43,011 nt of DNA. Origin: a candidate division TM6 bacterium GW2011_GWF2_38_10 (GTDB lineage: Bacteria; Babelota; Babeliae; Babelales; RVW-14). Both the position numbers and the translations under genes were made by a program. Below, piece by piece: positions 1 through 8,842 of the stretch. Each line of letters begins with the position of its first letter. Position 1 is the first letter of the stretch. The notes under the pieces are model-generated. The model searched no databases, was not told the origin of the DNA, and saw nothing but the letters and a program-made list of their open reading frames with translations. Location: assembly GCA_000992305.1 (NCBI GenBank), contig LBTY01000013.1, positions 1-43,011 of the forward strand. Reading direction: 5' to 3'.

Positions 1-1682
1 CTGAGCATCTTATGTTGTCATTTTGGTACTCACGTAATTTTTCTTACTGGGAGGGTAATCGAGGTAAAATAGATCTTCCTTTGAGTAACATCGAACTACC
101 ACTTAAATCGGTAATCCCACTTATACGTGGAATCGAGAATGGCATTAATAAAAGTGATATCGTAGCACATATTAAAAAGTGTGAAGACTGGATAAATAAA
201 AGCCCAATCGTTCTTCGCGGAATGAAGATTCAATCTCATTTTTTTACAAGCGTATCATTTTTAATTGTACTCTATCTTTTGATTGCACTTCCTGTGTATT
301 CTTACAAAAGCATAGACATCAAAACATATTTACCCGAAAAAATAAGAACCTTTTTTCCCGATATCGACACTCTTTTTACATCCCCACTAGCTCTTGCATC
401 GTTAAGCGGATTTGCCATGTGGACTCTTTCACATATCTGTCAAGAAAAAAACATGCGCGCAATGAAAGGCACACTTGAATTTGGATCCATAGTCACCAAT
501 CTATTGTTTTATATTGATTTTTTGAGCTCAAACAAAAGCAGCGATGTTATTTTTTACAAAAAAGTTGTTTATTTTTCACGTTATCTTAAGGAGCTACAAT
601 CGCTCACACAAACGATAGCAAGCAATAAAGAATTTGCAGCACAATTACCTCATTTTAACAATATTAATAACCACTTAGAACAACTTACCACCACCTCAAA
701 TGACCTAAACTACCTGTTTGAACTTTTGCAAAAAGAAACATTTAGCGGCAAATACTCTTCATGGAATATTTTTTGGGAACGTGTTGAAGTTGCATTTCGA
801 TTAATTGCACAATTAAAAGATTCCTTTATTGAAGTCATGCTTCTACTTGGTGAAATTGATTCCCAGATGTCAATTGTCCGCCTATGCAAAGAATTTAAAG
901 ATAAACGTGTTAACTTTTGCGCGCCTACGTATATTGATCCACTTATTGTCGATACTCCATCTGTCCAGATGATTGATTTTTGGAATCCATGTATCGATCC
1001 TGAAATTGTTATACCTAGCTCACTAACGGCCGGCGCCACATATCAACAACCTCAACATACGATTATCACCGGTCCAAACGCCAGCGGTAAATCAACCATT
1101 ACCAAAGCGGCAATGATCGCAATTATCATGGCACAAAGTTTAGGGATAGCTCCTGCACAATCAATGACCCTCACCCCATTTAACAACATCATAACCTACC
1201 TTAACATCACCGACGACATCGCCGCGGGCAACTCACATTTTAAAGCGGGAGTGCTTCGTGCACGAAAGGTTAATGAAACGTTCAAATCTCTTACCCCGCA
1301 CACTTTTGCAATTGCCGCTATTGATGAAGTTTTTAACGGCACCACACCAGCCGAAGGATGTGCAGCCGCCTATAGCCTCATAAAACTTTTAGGAAATCAA
1401 CCATCAGGAATGTGTATTACCAACACACACTTTCACCTGATTACCGAACTTGAAGAAGAAACCAAAAACCAACTCCATGGTCAATTTGCCAACTACAAAG
1501 TTTCGGTTATCGACACCCCAGGAGAAAAAATTGCATATCCATTTAAGCTTGAACGTGGAGTTTCGCATCAAAATGTCGCTTTTAAAATTCTTCACGAAGA
1601 AGGATTTGGTGATGACTTTTTAAATCAAGCCCAAGAGGTATTGGATAGCAATTCAGTCATCGTTTTAAGTAAAATAAAATAA
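1..1682 (+). CDS. Membrane-anchored MutS-like ATPase (MutS domain V), 5' end cut by the window
   Basis: The frame is open from base 3 to the left edge, so the true start lies outside; the first ATG, at 12, is probably internal. Counting from that ATG, two hydrophobic segments lie near residues 77-96 and 122-140, followed by a helical middle and a MutS-type ATPase at the C-terminus. The Walker A motif TGPNASGKST is at about 353-362, and a Walker B-like IDEVFNGTTPAEG follows near 440, then the HFHLI segment that corresponds to the MutS switch/His region. MutS family ATPases dimerise and bind DNA mismatches, but forms with N-terminal membrane segments and no mismatch-recognition domain are a separate, little-studied branch. 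I infer a membrane-associated ATPase rather than classical mismatch repair. The last 58 bases overlap the convergent HEPN gene. I am confident of the ATPase family and unsure of the function. Confidence 0.85.
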   Translation, partial: EHLMLSFWYSRNFSYWEGNRGKIDLPLSNIELPLKSVIPLIRGIENGINKSDIVAHIKKCEDWINKSPIVLRGMKIQSHFFTSVSFLIVLYLLIALPVYSYKSIDIKTYLPEKIRTFFPDIDTLFTSPLALASLSGFAMWTLSHICQEKNMRAMKGTLEFGSIVTNLLFYIDFLSSNKSSDVIFYKKVVYFSRYLKELQSLTQTIASNKEFAAQLPHFNNINNHLEQLTTTSNDLNYLFELLQKETFSGKYSSWNIFWERVEVAFRLIAQLKDSFIEVMLLLGEIDSQMSIVRLCKEFKDKRVNFCAPTYIDPLIVDTPSVQMIDFWNPCIDPEIVIPSSLTAGATYQQPQHTIITGPNASGKSTITKAAMIAIIMAQSLGIAPAQSMTLTPFNNIITYLNITDDIAAGNSHFKAGVLRARKVNETFKSLTPHTFAIAAIDEVFNGTTPAEGCAAAYSLIKLLGNQPSGMCITNTHFHLITELEEETKNQLHGQFANYKVSVIDTPGEKIAYPFKLERGVSHQNVAFKILHEEGFGDDFLNQAQEVLDSNSVIVLSKIK

Positions 1683-2086
1683 CTTGGAATTTTTTTTGCT
1701 ATTACATCAGCCATTTCTTCTTTGTATAAATGCGATGTAAAATTTCTCGACTTAAACATCGCAATCAAAACTTGAGCGTCATGTTCTGAAAAAATCTGAG
1801 CTTTACACCCCTCTCGAATAACATCACGTGGTGTGTTGCTAGATATCTGCACATATTTTTCTTGTTCCAAAAAATTTTTCAGATGTTTCCAAAATAACTC
1901 TATGCAAAATTCAAATCGTTGAATGAGTGAATCTCGTGCTGCTGTGTATATATCATCAAAAGCTACCTTGCCAGGCAAATCAACCGAATCATCAAGGTGC
2001 TTAACGTTGTCAAAATGGTTAAGCGCCTTATCAAGAGATTCAAGTGCAGCATGCAACGACGTATATGTTATTGATGATTTTCCCAT
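1625..2086 (-). CDS. HEPN protein, HI0074-type nucleotidyltransferase substrate-binding family (toxin partner)
   Basis: This 153-residue, mostly helical protein matches the HI0074/HEPN style (LESLDKAL near the start, RFEFCIELFWKHLKNFL in the middle). It carries the HEPN RNase signature R-x4-H as RNFTSH at residues 114-119, so the putative ribonuclease centre looks intact. The gene starts inside the end of the upstream nucleotidyltransferase gene (19-base overlap), and a strong Shine-Dalgarno AAGGAAGG at 2093-2100 lies within that gene, so the pair is probably translationally coupled. In MNT/HEPN type VII toxin-antitoxin modules the HEPN protein is an RNA-cutting toxin and the MNT protein AMPylates it. 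That role here is inference from the pair arrangement. The 3' end runs 58 bases into the oppositely directed MutS-like gene. Confidence 0.85.
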   Translation of the reverse strand: MGKSSITYTSLHAALESLDKALNHFDNVKHLDDSVDLPGKVAFDDIYTAARDSLIQRFEFCIELFWKHLKNFLEQEKYVQISSNTPRDVIREGCKAQIFSEHDAQVLIAMFKSRNFTSHLYKEEMADVIAKKIPSYFILLKTMTELLSNTSWA

Positions 2087-2361
2087 ACTATACCTTCCTT
2101 AATCACTTCATTTTTTAAAAGATCTGATGCAGTTGCAAGATCAACTAAGTCAACAAAAACAGGAATGTCTGTTTGTTCGATGGCATCTTGCAAAACACAT
2201 AACGTATCAAATGCTATTGGCTCGCCAGCATCTAAGGCAAGATCTATGTCAGCTCCCGATTGTGCAGTACCACGAGCACGAGAGCCAAAAAGATATATGC
2301 GACAATGTGGTATTTTTTCTAAAATAAGATTCTCTAATATTTTTTTATATTTTTTTTCCAT
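2068..2361 (-). CDS. MNT-type nucleotidyltransferase (antitoxin partner)
   Basis: A 97-residue minimal nucleotidyltransferase. The catalytic pattern is complete: LFGSRARG with Gly26-Ser27, followed by Asp38-Ile-Asp40. I chose the ATG at 2361 (MEKKYKKI) rather than an upstream in-frame codon at 2427, because the longer version would add a Cys-rich, non-family N-terminus, and 97 residues is the usual size. It is the first gene of a two-gene unit with the HEPN protein, overlapping it by 19 bases. Known MNT antitoxins transfer AMP to a Tyr on the HEPN toxin to silence it. Both active-site Asp residues are present, so this copy can be expected to be active, in contrast to the second MNT near 8.4-8.7 kb. 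Confidence 0.88.
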   Translation of the reverse strand: MEKKYKKILENLILEKIPHCRIYLFGSRARGTAQSGADIDLALDAGEPIAFDTLCVLQDAIEQTDIPVFVDLVDLATASDLLKNEVIKEGIVWENHQ

Positions 2362-2536
2362 GCTCTTAACTTTTTTTATGTAACCACAAAGTACCACACA
2401 CGTATGATAACATAACATCACACACATCAGCTCTTTTTTGTTATTTTATTTACTTTATCGCCAAAAATATCTCATACCTAGATTATTGTTGAGTTCCTGT
2501 AATTGTCAAAAAATAAAAAATTAAAAGGCAAAAACA

Positions 2537-3715
2537 ATGAGCAATAACCGCTGGCTTAATAAAAATATTTTTGCAATGGGAATAACCAGTTTCTTATCAG
2601 ACTTAAGTCACGAAACAGCCACCGCCCTCCTTCCCACGCTGATTATTGCAATTGGTGCGCCCGCAAGTGCCTTAGGAATTATTGAAGGATGTGCTAACGC
2701 ATCAATAAGCATTATGAAACTTATATCTGGATGGCAAAGTGATTACAGCGGTAAACGCAAACCGGCTATCGCAATTGGATACTTGCTTGCAGCTCTTGGC
2801 GTCGGATCCTTTGCCCTATGCTCACAATGGATTCATATTTTTTCTGCACGAGTAATTGCATGGCTTGGCAAAGGCTTGCGCGAGCCATCTCGAGACGCTT
2901 TGCTCGTAGATTCTGTATCCTCCCCTAAATATTATGGACGTGTTTTTGGATTTCATAAAACCATGGATACCCTAGGCGGAATATGTGGTCCAGCATTAGC
3001 AGCTTTATTCATTCCATATATTTCACTAGCCTCAATGTTTACGCTTACCCTAATCCCTGGAATCTTAGCTTTTTTAACCATTATCATATTCGTTAAAGAA
3101 ATTCCACAAGTATCACAAAAGAAAATTATTTTCTTTCAAAGTATCAAACAATTACCAAAATCTTTTTTCCTTTTTTTAAGCGCCGCCCTCACTTTTGGCA
3201 TGGGGAATTTTGCAATATCTATGCTCATTTTGCAAGCGATAAAACTACAAAAAACGACATCACCGCAAACAACAATCATCAGCCTAAGTATTTTTTGCTA
3301 CGTACTTTACAACATAACATACGCAATTTTTTCTTATCCTATGGGATGTTTGGGGGATATTATTAACAAAAAAATAATAGTATTTTGGGGATATATTACA
3401 CTAGCACTCACTTACCTAGGGTTTACCCTTCACCCTTCGTCCATAACCACCATTGCCTCATTATTTATACTCGCAGGCTTTTCAAAAGCTCTTGTTAGCG
3501 GCGGAGAACGAGCAATTGCTGCAGAAATTCTACCAATAAATCTTCGCGGAACAGGATATGGCCTTTTATCACTAACACAAGGCATTGGCGATTTAGCATC
3601 AAGTGTCGCTGTTGGATTATTGTGGACCTATTTTTCTACTACTATTGGATTTATATATGCGGCTACTTGGTGTATTATTGGTGGAGTTATACTGTTAGCG
3701 CTCAGAAACAAATAA
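2537..3715 (+). CDS. Major facilitator superfamily transporter
   Basis: A 392-residue, strongly hydrophobic protein with about twelve predicted membrane segments. The N-terminal FLSDLSHETA and the loop GKGLREPSRDALLVDSV are typical of a bacterial MFS subgroup usually annotated as multidrug or generic MFS permeases; the loop after TM2, SDYSGKRKP, fits MFS motif A (G-x3-D-x2-G-R-R) in relaxed form. The start ATG is preceded by AAAAGGC at suitable spacing. It stands alone, divergent from the MNT/HEPN pair and convergent with the gene ending at 3738. The substrate cannot be told from the sequence; drug or metabolite efflux by proton antiport is the generic possibility. Confidence 0.85.
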   Translation: MSNNRWLNKNIFAMGITSFLSDLSHETATALLPTLIIAIGAPASALGIIEGCANASISIMKLISGWQSDYSGKRKPAIAIGYLLAALGVGSFALCSQWIHIFSARVIAWLGKGLREPSRDALLVDSVSSPKYYGRVFGFHKTMDTLGGICGPALAALFIPYISLASMFTLTLIPGILAFLTIIIFVKEIPQVSQKKIIFFQSIKQLPKSFFLFLSAALTFGMGNFAISMLILQAIKLQKTTSPQTTIISLSIFCYVLYNITYAIFSYPMGCLGDIINKKIIVFWGYITLALTYLGFTLHPSSITTIASLFILAGFSKALVSGGERAIAAEILPINLRGTGYGLLSLTQGIGDLASSVAVGLLWTYFSTTIGFIYAATWCIIGGVILLALRNK

Positions 3716-3737
3716 AACCCAAAAAAGGTATCACCAT

Positions 3738-4961
3738 TCAGCTATAAAGCGCTAAAGCCTCACGCTCTTTATACCGTAAAAAATAGTCATAACGCATTAA
3801 TAAAACCAAATAACCAGCATCGCTCAAAACCACAGAAGGCTGCAGTCCGCCCCCGCTATAAGCGCTTGAACGCAATTGTTCATATAATTTTGTTATTTTT
3901 TGAAAAAATACATCAAGACATTCATGAAGTTGTAATTTTCTATCTTCTCCTTTCATTTTTGCGCTTATCATAGGAATTGCGATTGAACAAGACGATAATA
4001 AAAAATTATACAAACAACTAACGCCCGTATTGGATAAAACATCAAACAATAAGCCCAACCCACCACACGATTGAAAATACTCATCAAGACGTGGAAGCAA
4101 GGTAAAAATAAAAAGAGAAAACTCGTAAGGCGAAAAAACAGTTATTATCTCATCTTGATACGCAAGTTTATGCATTAATAAAAAAACATAATGCACTAAT
4201 AATGGATAACAGGCCCCAAACATAGAAATAGTTGATGAATGCATAGTCTTATATGCAAATGAATCAGCCATACAATCTGCATAAACAGGATTTGAACTCC
4301 CCTCAAGCTTGCGCGGCCGCTTATCGTTCACCATAAAGCCAATTTCACGGGCAAGCATAAAAAAGAATGTCTCAATCATGGAAGGATTTTTTAAAAAAAA
4401 CAAAAAGGTGTAATACCCTATAATGACCGTTTGCCCTACTCTTTTTATACCCCAAAAAAATGACGTCATCTCTTCAGCCTGCGCAATAGATGTTCCATCT
4501 GCCCAAAGATAAAAACAAATTTTCTGTTTTTCAAAATAATCAACAGCACATTCCTGAATCCGCATAGATGCCATGCGAATAACAAAACGAATATCACCCA
4601 ATGGACGAACTTGATCCTTAAGTCCACCAATAAGTTTTTGAAACATGCCAAAACACAAAGGTGTCATATGTTCATCAATGGCAATCCCGGCAAAATCCTC
4701 TAAAGAGGCATAATCGTGCTCAAATCGACCATCAATTTCCTTGCGTAATTCATCCGCTTTTTCTGAAATAAAAACCTGCATATGTTTGGCATGTTCTTGC
4801 GTAAAACATATGCAAGGACTGTTATAAGACATAATAGTATCAAACCGATATTTCATCTCTAAATTTGATGTATGAATAGCACAAAAAGCATACCCATGCA
4901 CCACTATGCTCATAAACAATACAAAAGGATAACTCATAATCCTTTTAACAAAACAACACAT
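3738..4961 (-). CDS. Exported protein resembling an M48-type metalloprotease with a degenerate active site
   Basis: I place the start at the ATG at 4961 (AAGGG five bases upstream); TTG 4979, GTG 4976 and ATG 4937 are alternatives. The 407-residue protein begins with a signal-peptide-like stretch (basic VKR, then a hydrophobic core ending near AFCA). Around residues 180-240 the arrangement resembles M48 peptidases: a hydrophobic helix, then AREIGF where HEIGH would be expected (residues 204-209), then YADCMADSFA where E/D-x3-AD would bind zinc. Both zinc-binding His residues are missing, so I read it as a pseudoprotease or a distant homologue. The C-terminal half is hydrophobic and unrecognised. 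It lies 33 bases downstream of the helicase gene on the same strand. The family assignment is tentative. Confidence 0.7.
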   Translation of the reverse strand: MCCFVKRIMSYPFVLFMSIVVHGYAFCAIHTSNLEMKYRFDTIMSYNSPCICFTQEHAKHMQVFISEKADELRKEIDGRFEHDYASLEDFAGIAIDEHMTPLCFGMFQKLIGGLKDQVRPLGDIRFVIRMASMRIQECAVDYFEKQKICFYLWADGTSIAQAEEMTSFFWGIKRVGQTVIIGYYTFLFFLKNPSMIETFFFMLAREIGFMVNDKRPRKLEGSSNPVYADCMADSFAYKTMHSSTISMFGACYPLLVHYVFLLMHKLAYQDEIITVFSPYEFSLFIFTLLPRLDEYFQSCGGLGLLFDVLSNTGVSCLYNFLLSSCSIAIPMISAKMKGEDRKLQLHECLDVFFQKITKLYEQLRSSAYSGGGLQPSVVLSDAGYLVLLMRYDYFLRYKEREALALYS

Positions 4962-4994
4962 AATAACCCTTATCACCAAAACCTAATAAACAAT

Positions 4995-6365
4995 TTACTC
5001 TTCAATAAAGGTTATGGCTTGACCAACATTATCCGCCCGGCCCGTTCTGCCAATTCTATGAATATAATCTTCATGCGTTTGAGGCATATCAAAATTAATA
5101 ACATGTGATACATTATCAATGTCAATACCACGAGCTACAACGTCGGTTGCCAAAAGAATAGTAACCCTACCATCCTTGAACAATTCAAGCGCTCTTTTTC
5201 GCTGAGCTTGTGTTTTATCACCATGAATAGTAGCGGTCGTAAATCCTCGCTCTTTCAAATTTTTAGACAATTTATCAGCCGCACGTTTTGTTCGGGCAAA
5301 AACAATAACTTTCGTAAATCCAGGTTTAATCAATAAATCGTGTAATGTTTCAATTTTATTATTAGTTTTAACAACATCCTGATTTACATTCTCAGAAACT
5401 GGTTTTGTTTTAACACTAATCGCAACAGGCTCATATAAAAAACGATCAGCTATTGCTTTAATTTCAGAAGAGACGGTGGCCGAAAAAAAGAGTGAATGTC
5501 TATTTTCGGGTAATTTATTAATAATATATTTCATATCGTTAATAAATCCCATATCAAGCATAGTATCAACCTCGTCAAGCACGATGGTGGTAAAATGAAA
5601 AAAATTGATAGCCCTATAATTGAGCTCCAAATCTTTTAATCTACCTGGAGTTCCTATAACAAATTCAGGATCTTGATCAAGCTGATTAAGCTGAGGATTA
5701 ATATTTAAACCCCCAATACAGAGCGCTGTTTTGAATCCTGTTTTTTCTTTAAAAAAATGTAATTCACTATTAATTTGTGCCGCTAATTCTCGTGTTGGAG
5801 CAATGATCAAAACCTTTTTTGTTCTTTTTGTTAAAAGATTATTAACTAATGGAATCAAAAACGCAGCTGTTTTTCCGGTGCCCGTATTTGCCGTACCAAT
5901 GACATCCTTACCCTCAAGCACCAAAGGAATTACTTGATCCTGGATGGGAGTTGGCGTTACGTATCCACGCTTTATAATATTTTTTTTAATTTGTTCATCA
6001 ATTAAAAAATCGGAAAATGCATGCTTAGAAACATATGCCACCGCTGGCGTCTGCGCCTGAACCGTTTTAATAAAATTGGAAGGATTAAAATTTTTAATTT
6101 GTCTAACCGCCGCCCCCTTACCCATCCCACGCCGCGGGGCAGCCTTTGACGTTGAGCCACCACGAGCAGATGAGGCACTTGCTTTAGTCGAAGGGGATTT
6201 TAAAAAAGACGTTTTATCAACAGAACGACCAGCACCTTCATGAAAAAGTGAAATAGTGTCTGCTTGATCATGGTGATTACGTGAACGGTTTTTAGTTTTT
6301 TTTGCTAATGATTTTTTTTTGTTTTTACTATCAAACGAAGAATTCTGATTTTTGTTTTTTAGCAT
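4995..6365 (-). CDS. DEAD-box ATP-dependent RNA helicase
   Basis: A 456-residue superfamily 2 helicase. In order: a basic, Ser/Lys-rich, probably disordered N-terminal extension (1-110); a Q-motif region (TPTPIQDQ, about 137-144); motif I ANTGTGKT (159-166); Ia PTRELAAQ; TPGRL; motif II DEVD (264-267) in place of DEAD; motif III SAT (295-297); and, in the second RecA domain, ATDVVARGID and HRIGRTGRA. DEAD-box proteins unwind short RNA duplexes during ribosome assembly, mRNA decay or cold adaptation. Basic tails usually sit at the C-terminus in bacterial RhlE/CsdA types, so the N-terminal tail is unusual. The protein stops soon after motif VI and has no extra RNA-binding domain. Confidence 0.95.
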   Translation of the reverse strand: MLKNKNQNSSFDSKNKKKSLAKKTKNRSRNHHDQADTISLFHEGAGRSVDKTSFLKSPSTKASASSARGGSTSKAAPRRGMGKGAAVRQIKNFNPSNFIKTVQAQTPAVAYVSKHAFSDFLIDEQIKKNIIKRGYVTPTPIQDQVIPLVLEGKDVIGTANTGTGKTAAFLIPLVNNLLTKRTKKVLIIAPTRELAAQINSELHFFKEKTGFKTALCIGGLNINPQLNQLDQDPEFVIGTPGRLKDLELNYRAINFFHFTTIVLDEVDTMLDMGFINDMKYIINKLPENRHSLFFSATVSSEIKAIADRFLYEPVAISVKTKPVSENVNQDVVKTNNKIETLHDLLIKPGFTKVIVFARTKRAADKLSKNLKERGFTTATIHGDKTQAQRKRALELFKDGRVTILLATDVVARGIDIDNVSHVINFDMPQTHEDYIHRIGRTGRADNVGQAITFIEE

Positions 6366-6587
6366 ACCTATCCATGAAACATAATAATGTTTTTTATTAG
6401 TAAATAATTTTTCTTTTAATTGTATGCTGATAGTACCTATTTAAACAAACTTTGGCAAATGATTCTGTATTATTTTCACAAAACCTCCTTTTTCAATCTT
6501 TCCACCTTGAGTAGTTAATATTAATATGCAAATTGCAATGTATTCCAATGGGGATTCGTGCGGATCCATAGGAATAAAAATTAAACT

Positions 6588-7127
6588 TTATCCCCCCAAT
6601 AGTTCTCTGGTAAAAATTATTTTGTACGAATTTTTATCAGGACCATAACAATGCGATTGCTGCGTTGTTTGATCAATCATAAAACCCATTTTTTGATGGG
6701 CCTTAATACTCCGTACATTATCCACCGCAACAAAGGCAAAAATTATATGCTCATCTGTTGATTCAAAATAATACGTTAAAAGTAACGATAATGCCTCTTG
6801 ATAGCGCCCACCACCCCAAAAGTTTTCATTAACCCACGATCCCAATTGCCCATTTGGATGATCAGCACTTCGCACAACAATAGAACCAATAAGTTTATGT
6901 GTTTGATTATCAAAAATGCAAAAAAACATAAGGTGCTGAGGATCACACATGCATGCCTTAAGAAAATCTATAGTCTGCTGTAACTCACTCGTTGGAGGTA
7001 TGCCCAAACGCTCACGAACAAGTGGCGAAAACATTGCATGATATTCTTCAAAAAAATCCTCGCGCAATCGCTTTAACGTAACGATGTTACCAATAAGACA
7101 TGCCTGTTTTTCATTTCCGTCTATCAT
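6588..7127 (-). CDS. GNAT family N-acetyltransferase, RimJ/RimL-like
   Basis: The most likely start is ATG at 7127 (MIDGNEKQ), giving 179 residues; in-frame ATGs at 7145 and 7181 are possible, and only weak G-rich ribosome sites precede 7127 and 7145. The protein follows the GNAT order: VTLKRLREDFFEEY at the start, LIGSIVV in the beta4 region, WVNENFWGGGRYQEALSLLL as the acetyl-CoA-binding helix region, and NVRSIKAHQKMGF near the end. These are the hallmarks of RimJ/RimL-like acetyltransferases, which acetylate protein N-termini or small molecules with acetyl-CoA. The usual Q/R-x-x-G-x-G/A loop is relaxed (WGGGRYQEA). The substrate is unknown. The gene is flanked by gaps of about 100 and 220 bases and is probably a separate unit. 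Confidence 0.85.
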   Translation of the reverse strand: MIDGNEKQACLIGNIVTLKRLREDFFEEYHAMFSPLVRERLGIPPTSELQQTIDFLKACMCDPQHLMFFCIFDNQTHKLIGSIVVRSADHPNGQLGSWVNENFWGGGRYQEALSLLLTYYFESTDEHIIFAFVAVDNVRSIKAHQKMGFMIDQTTQQSHCYGPDKNSYKIIFTRELLGG

Positions 7128-7232
7128 AATCCACACCCTATACATTAGTTTTACCCAAAAAGCTTCAACCCCCACCCGCATATGTTATTAAAGCAATTGT
7201 ATCATATTAAATCTAAAATATGGCTAAAAGAT

Positions 7233-8012
7233 TTAACGCGGATAGTGTGCAACATAATCCATTATCGCCCCAGGAAGATCGGCAACAAGAGCCTCATACG
7301 TAAGATACTTTTGAATATTTTTATCACCAGGTGATTGCATATGATAGTTCGGCAAAAGATCGTGAAAATACAATGAACATATCGTATCAACAAGCCCTTC
7401 CTTTTCCCAATGGCTCAACTGAAACCGTTGTACAATACCATCCTCAATACCGATATGCACCATTTCATGAATAATTGTCTTACACGTTTTTTTTCGTAAG
7501 CCCTTTTCATTAACATTTAATTCTATACCTCCTGTATCAGGCCTATATCCCCCACCAGCACCATAAAAAAGAGGGTAAATGGTATAACAAGGAAAAATGA
7601 CAAAACCCCAATTTTTGTTAAGTACCTCACACCGTTGATACGCAGTTAATAATGTAGATGCATGTTTTTTTATTTTTCCCTCTATAAAGCTCGTGGGCAA
7701 AGGCTGATAAACTTCAGACAAAAATGTAACATATAAAGCATCCTGATCAATCGATGCTATTATCTCAGGATAAGCCTCAAGCTCTTTAAATGCTGGATGA
7801 CCCGGCAAATTTTTATAAGAAGAAAAGTATATAATATCTGCAAGCAAAATGTTGTACGTTTCTCGTGCAGAGTAGGTAGAAACAAAAAAAATAGTTTCTA
7901 TCTTTTTTTGAGCATCATCAGCGGATAACTTTAAAGCATTGCCATTTTTAACATATACAACAAAACACAACACCATCAACATAAAAAACAGATTCTTTTT
8001 TTTATATTGCAT
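7233..8012 (-). CDS. Exported zinc metallopeptidase-like protein (HExxH)
   Basis: A 259-residue protein with a clear signal peptide: KKK, then the hydrophobic LFFMLMVLCFVVYV, cleaved probably after GNA near residue 26. It contains HEMVH (182-186) followed by HWEKEGLVDTI (201-211), the spacing of a gluzincin-type zinc site in which Glu205 could be the third ligand. It is therefore probably a secreted metallopeptidase. I do not recognise the family, and the N-terminal 150 residues carry no known domain. The start ATG has AGGA six bases upstream. It lies on the same strand as its neighbours, with gaps of 44 and 105 bases. A role in digesting wall or host material is inference from export plus the zinc motif. 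Confidence 0.8.
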   Translation of the reverse strand: MQYKKKNLFFMLMVLCFVVYVKNGNALKLSADDAQKKIETIFFVSTYSARETYNILLADIIYFSSYKNLPGHPAFKELEAYPEIIASIDQDALYVTFLSEVYQPLPTSFIEGKIKKHASTLLTAYQRCEVLNKNWGFVIFPCYTIYPLFYGAGGGYRPDTGGIELNVNEKGLRKKTCKTIIHEMVHIGIEDGIVQRFQLSHWEKEGLVDTICSLYFHDLLPNYHMQSPGDKNIQKYLTYEALVADLPGAIMDYVAHYPR

Positions 8013-8056
8013 CGATAATCCTAAACTTATTTATCTTTAATCATTACATTTATTGT

Positions 8057-8434
8057 TCAACATAAAATTTTATTGTTCACAAAATTGAAAATTTTATGCG
8101 CCATAAAAATTGCCTCAATAAGATCTTTTTGGTGTACATAAAAACAATCATCAGGATAGCGAGAATGAGAGCCATAAGGATCTAAAATCTTACACTCACT
8201 TTGTAACAAAATAAATTCTTCATCAAATCTTGTACAACAATCCAATAAAATTCCCAAGTCATGTGTCTTAGGTATTTTTTCTCCAAGACCTACAAGAAAT
8301 GCCTTTAATGCTTTTTCTACACTTTGATGAGTAAGATAAATTGCAGGGTCCAATGTTTCATCATCGCCGATTGCTTTTGTCGCTAATTTTACATCGCCCA
8401 ATGATTTTCTTAACCAATCCTTAATCCCTGGCAT
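8057..8434 (-). CDS. HEPN domain protein (second MNT/HEPN pair)
   Basis: A 125-residue protein of the classical HEPN type: THQSVEKALKAFLVGLG followed by KTHDLGILL, and SRYPDD near the C-terminus, which are the most conserved points of that family. I see no R-x4-6-H ribonuclease motif, unlike the HEPN protein at 1625-2086, so RNase activity is doubtful. The start overlaps the upstream MNT-like gene by 14 bases and has a TAAGG ribosome site inside that gene, so the two are co-translated. Related HEPN proteins bind the partner nucleotidyltransferase; whether this pair still acts as a toxin-antitoxin module is uncertain. Confidence 0.87.
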   Translation of the reverse strand: MPGIKDWLRKSLGDVKLATKAIGDDETLDPAIYLTHQSVEKALKAFLVGLGEKIPKTHDLGILLDCCTRFDEEFILLQSECKILDPYGSHSRYPDDCFYVHQKDLIEAIFMAHKIFNFVNNKILC

Positions 8435-8741
8435 AAAGAACCTTACCCTTTGTTTTTATTTCATACGTATTAGATTGTGGATCTTGAGCAAATGTATTAA
8501 ATTCTTCTTTTGTAAAAACTACGACATTTTTAGGAATATGTAATCCTAATAAAGCCTCAAAAGCAAGATACCCCCTTTTAATAATTCTTTCATGAGATGC
8601 TTCAATAACAATTAATAAATCAAGAGAGCTTTCTTCATGTGGAATTCCCCAAGCATAATCACCATATAAATAAATTTGCAAAGGGTTATAAGCTTTAACA
8701 AGCCGCTTTATTGCTTCATTAATAGTTTCCTGTGATATCAT
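8421..8741 (-). CDS. MNT-like nucleotidyltransferase with degenerate active site
   Basis: A 106-residue protein aligned by eye to minimal nucleotidyltransferases through YLYGDYAWG (residues 24-32) and SSLDLLIVI (38-46). The catalytic pattern G-S-x9-13-D-x-D is altered twice: Gly27 is followed by Asp instead of Ser, and the first of the two metal-binding Asp residues is Ser39, leaving only Asp41. Catalysis is therefore unlikely. A strong ribosome site (AAAGGA) precedes the ATG at 8741. It is the first gene of a pair with the HEPN gene. It may act only as a binding partner of the HEPN protein, or be a decaying module. Confidence 0.83.
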   Translation of the reverse strand: MISQETINEAIKRLVKAYNPLQIYLYGDYAWGIPHEESSLDLLIVIEASHERIIKRGYLAFEALLGLHIPKNVVVFTKEEFNTFAQDPQSNTYEIKTKGKVLYARD

Positions 8742-8842
8742 AAATTCCTTTATTCATATATTAAAAAACATCACAAAAACCATAACAAAAGGCCTTGCAA
8801 AAATCCAGTCCTATTCTTAAAACCTTTAAACAAAATCCAACA

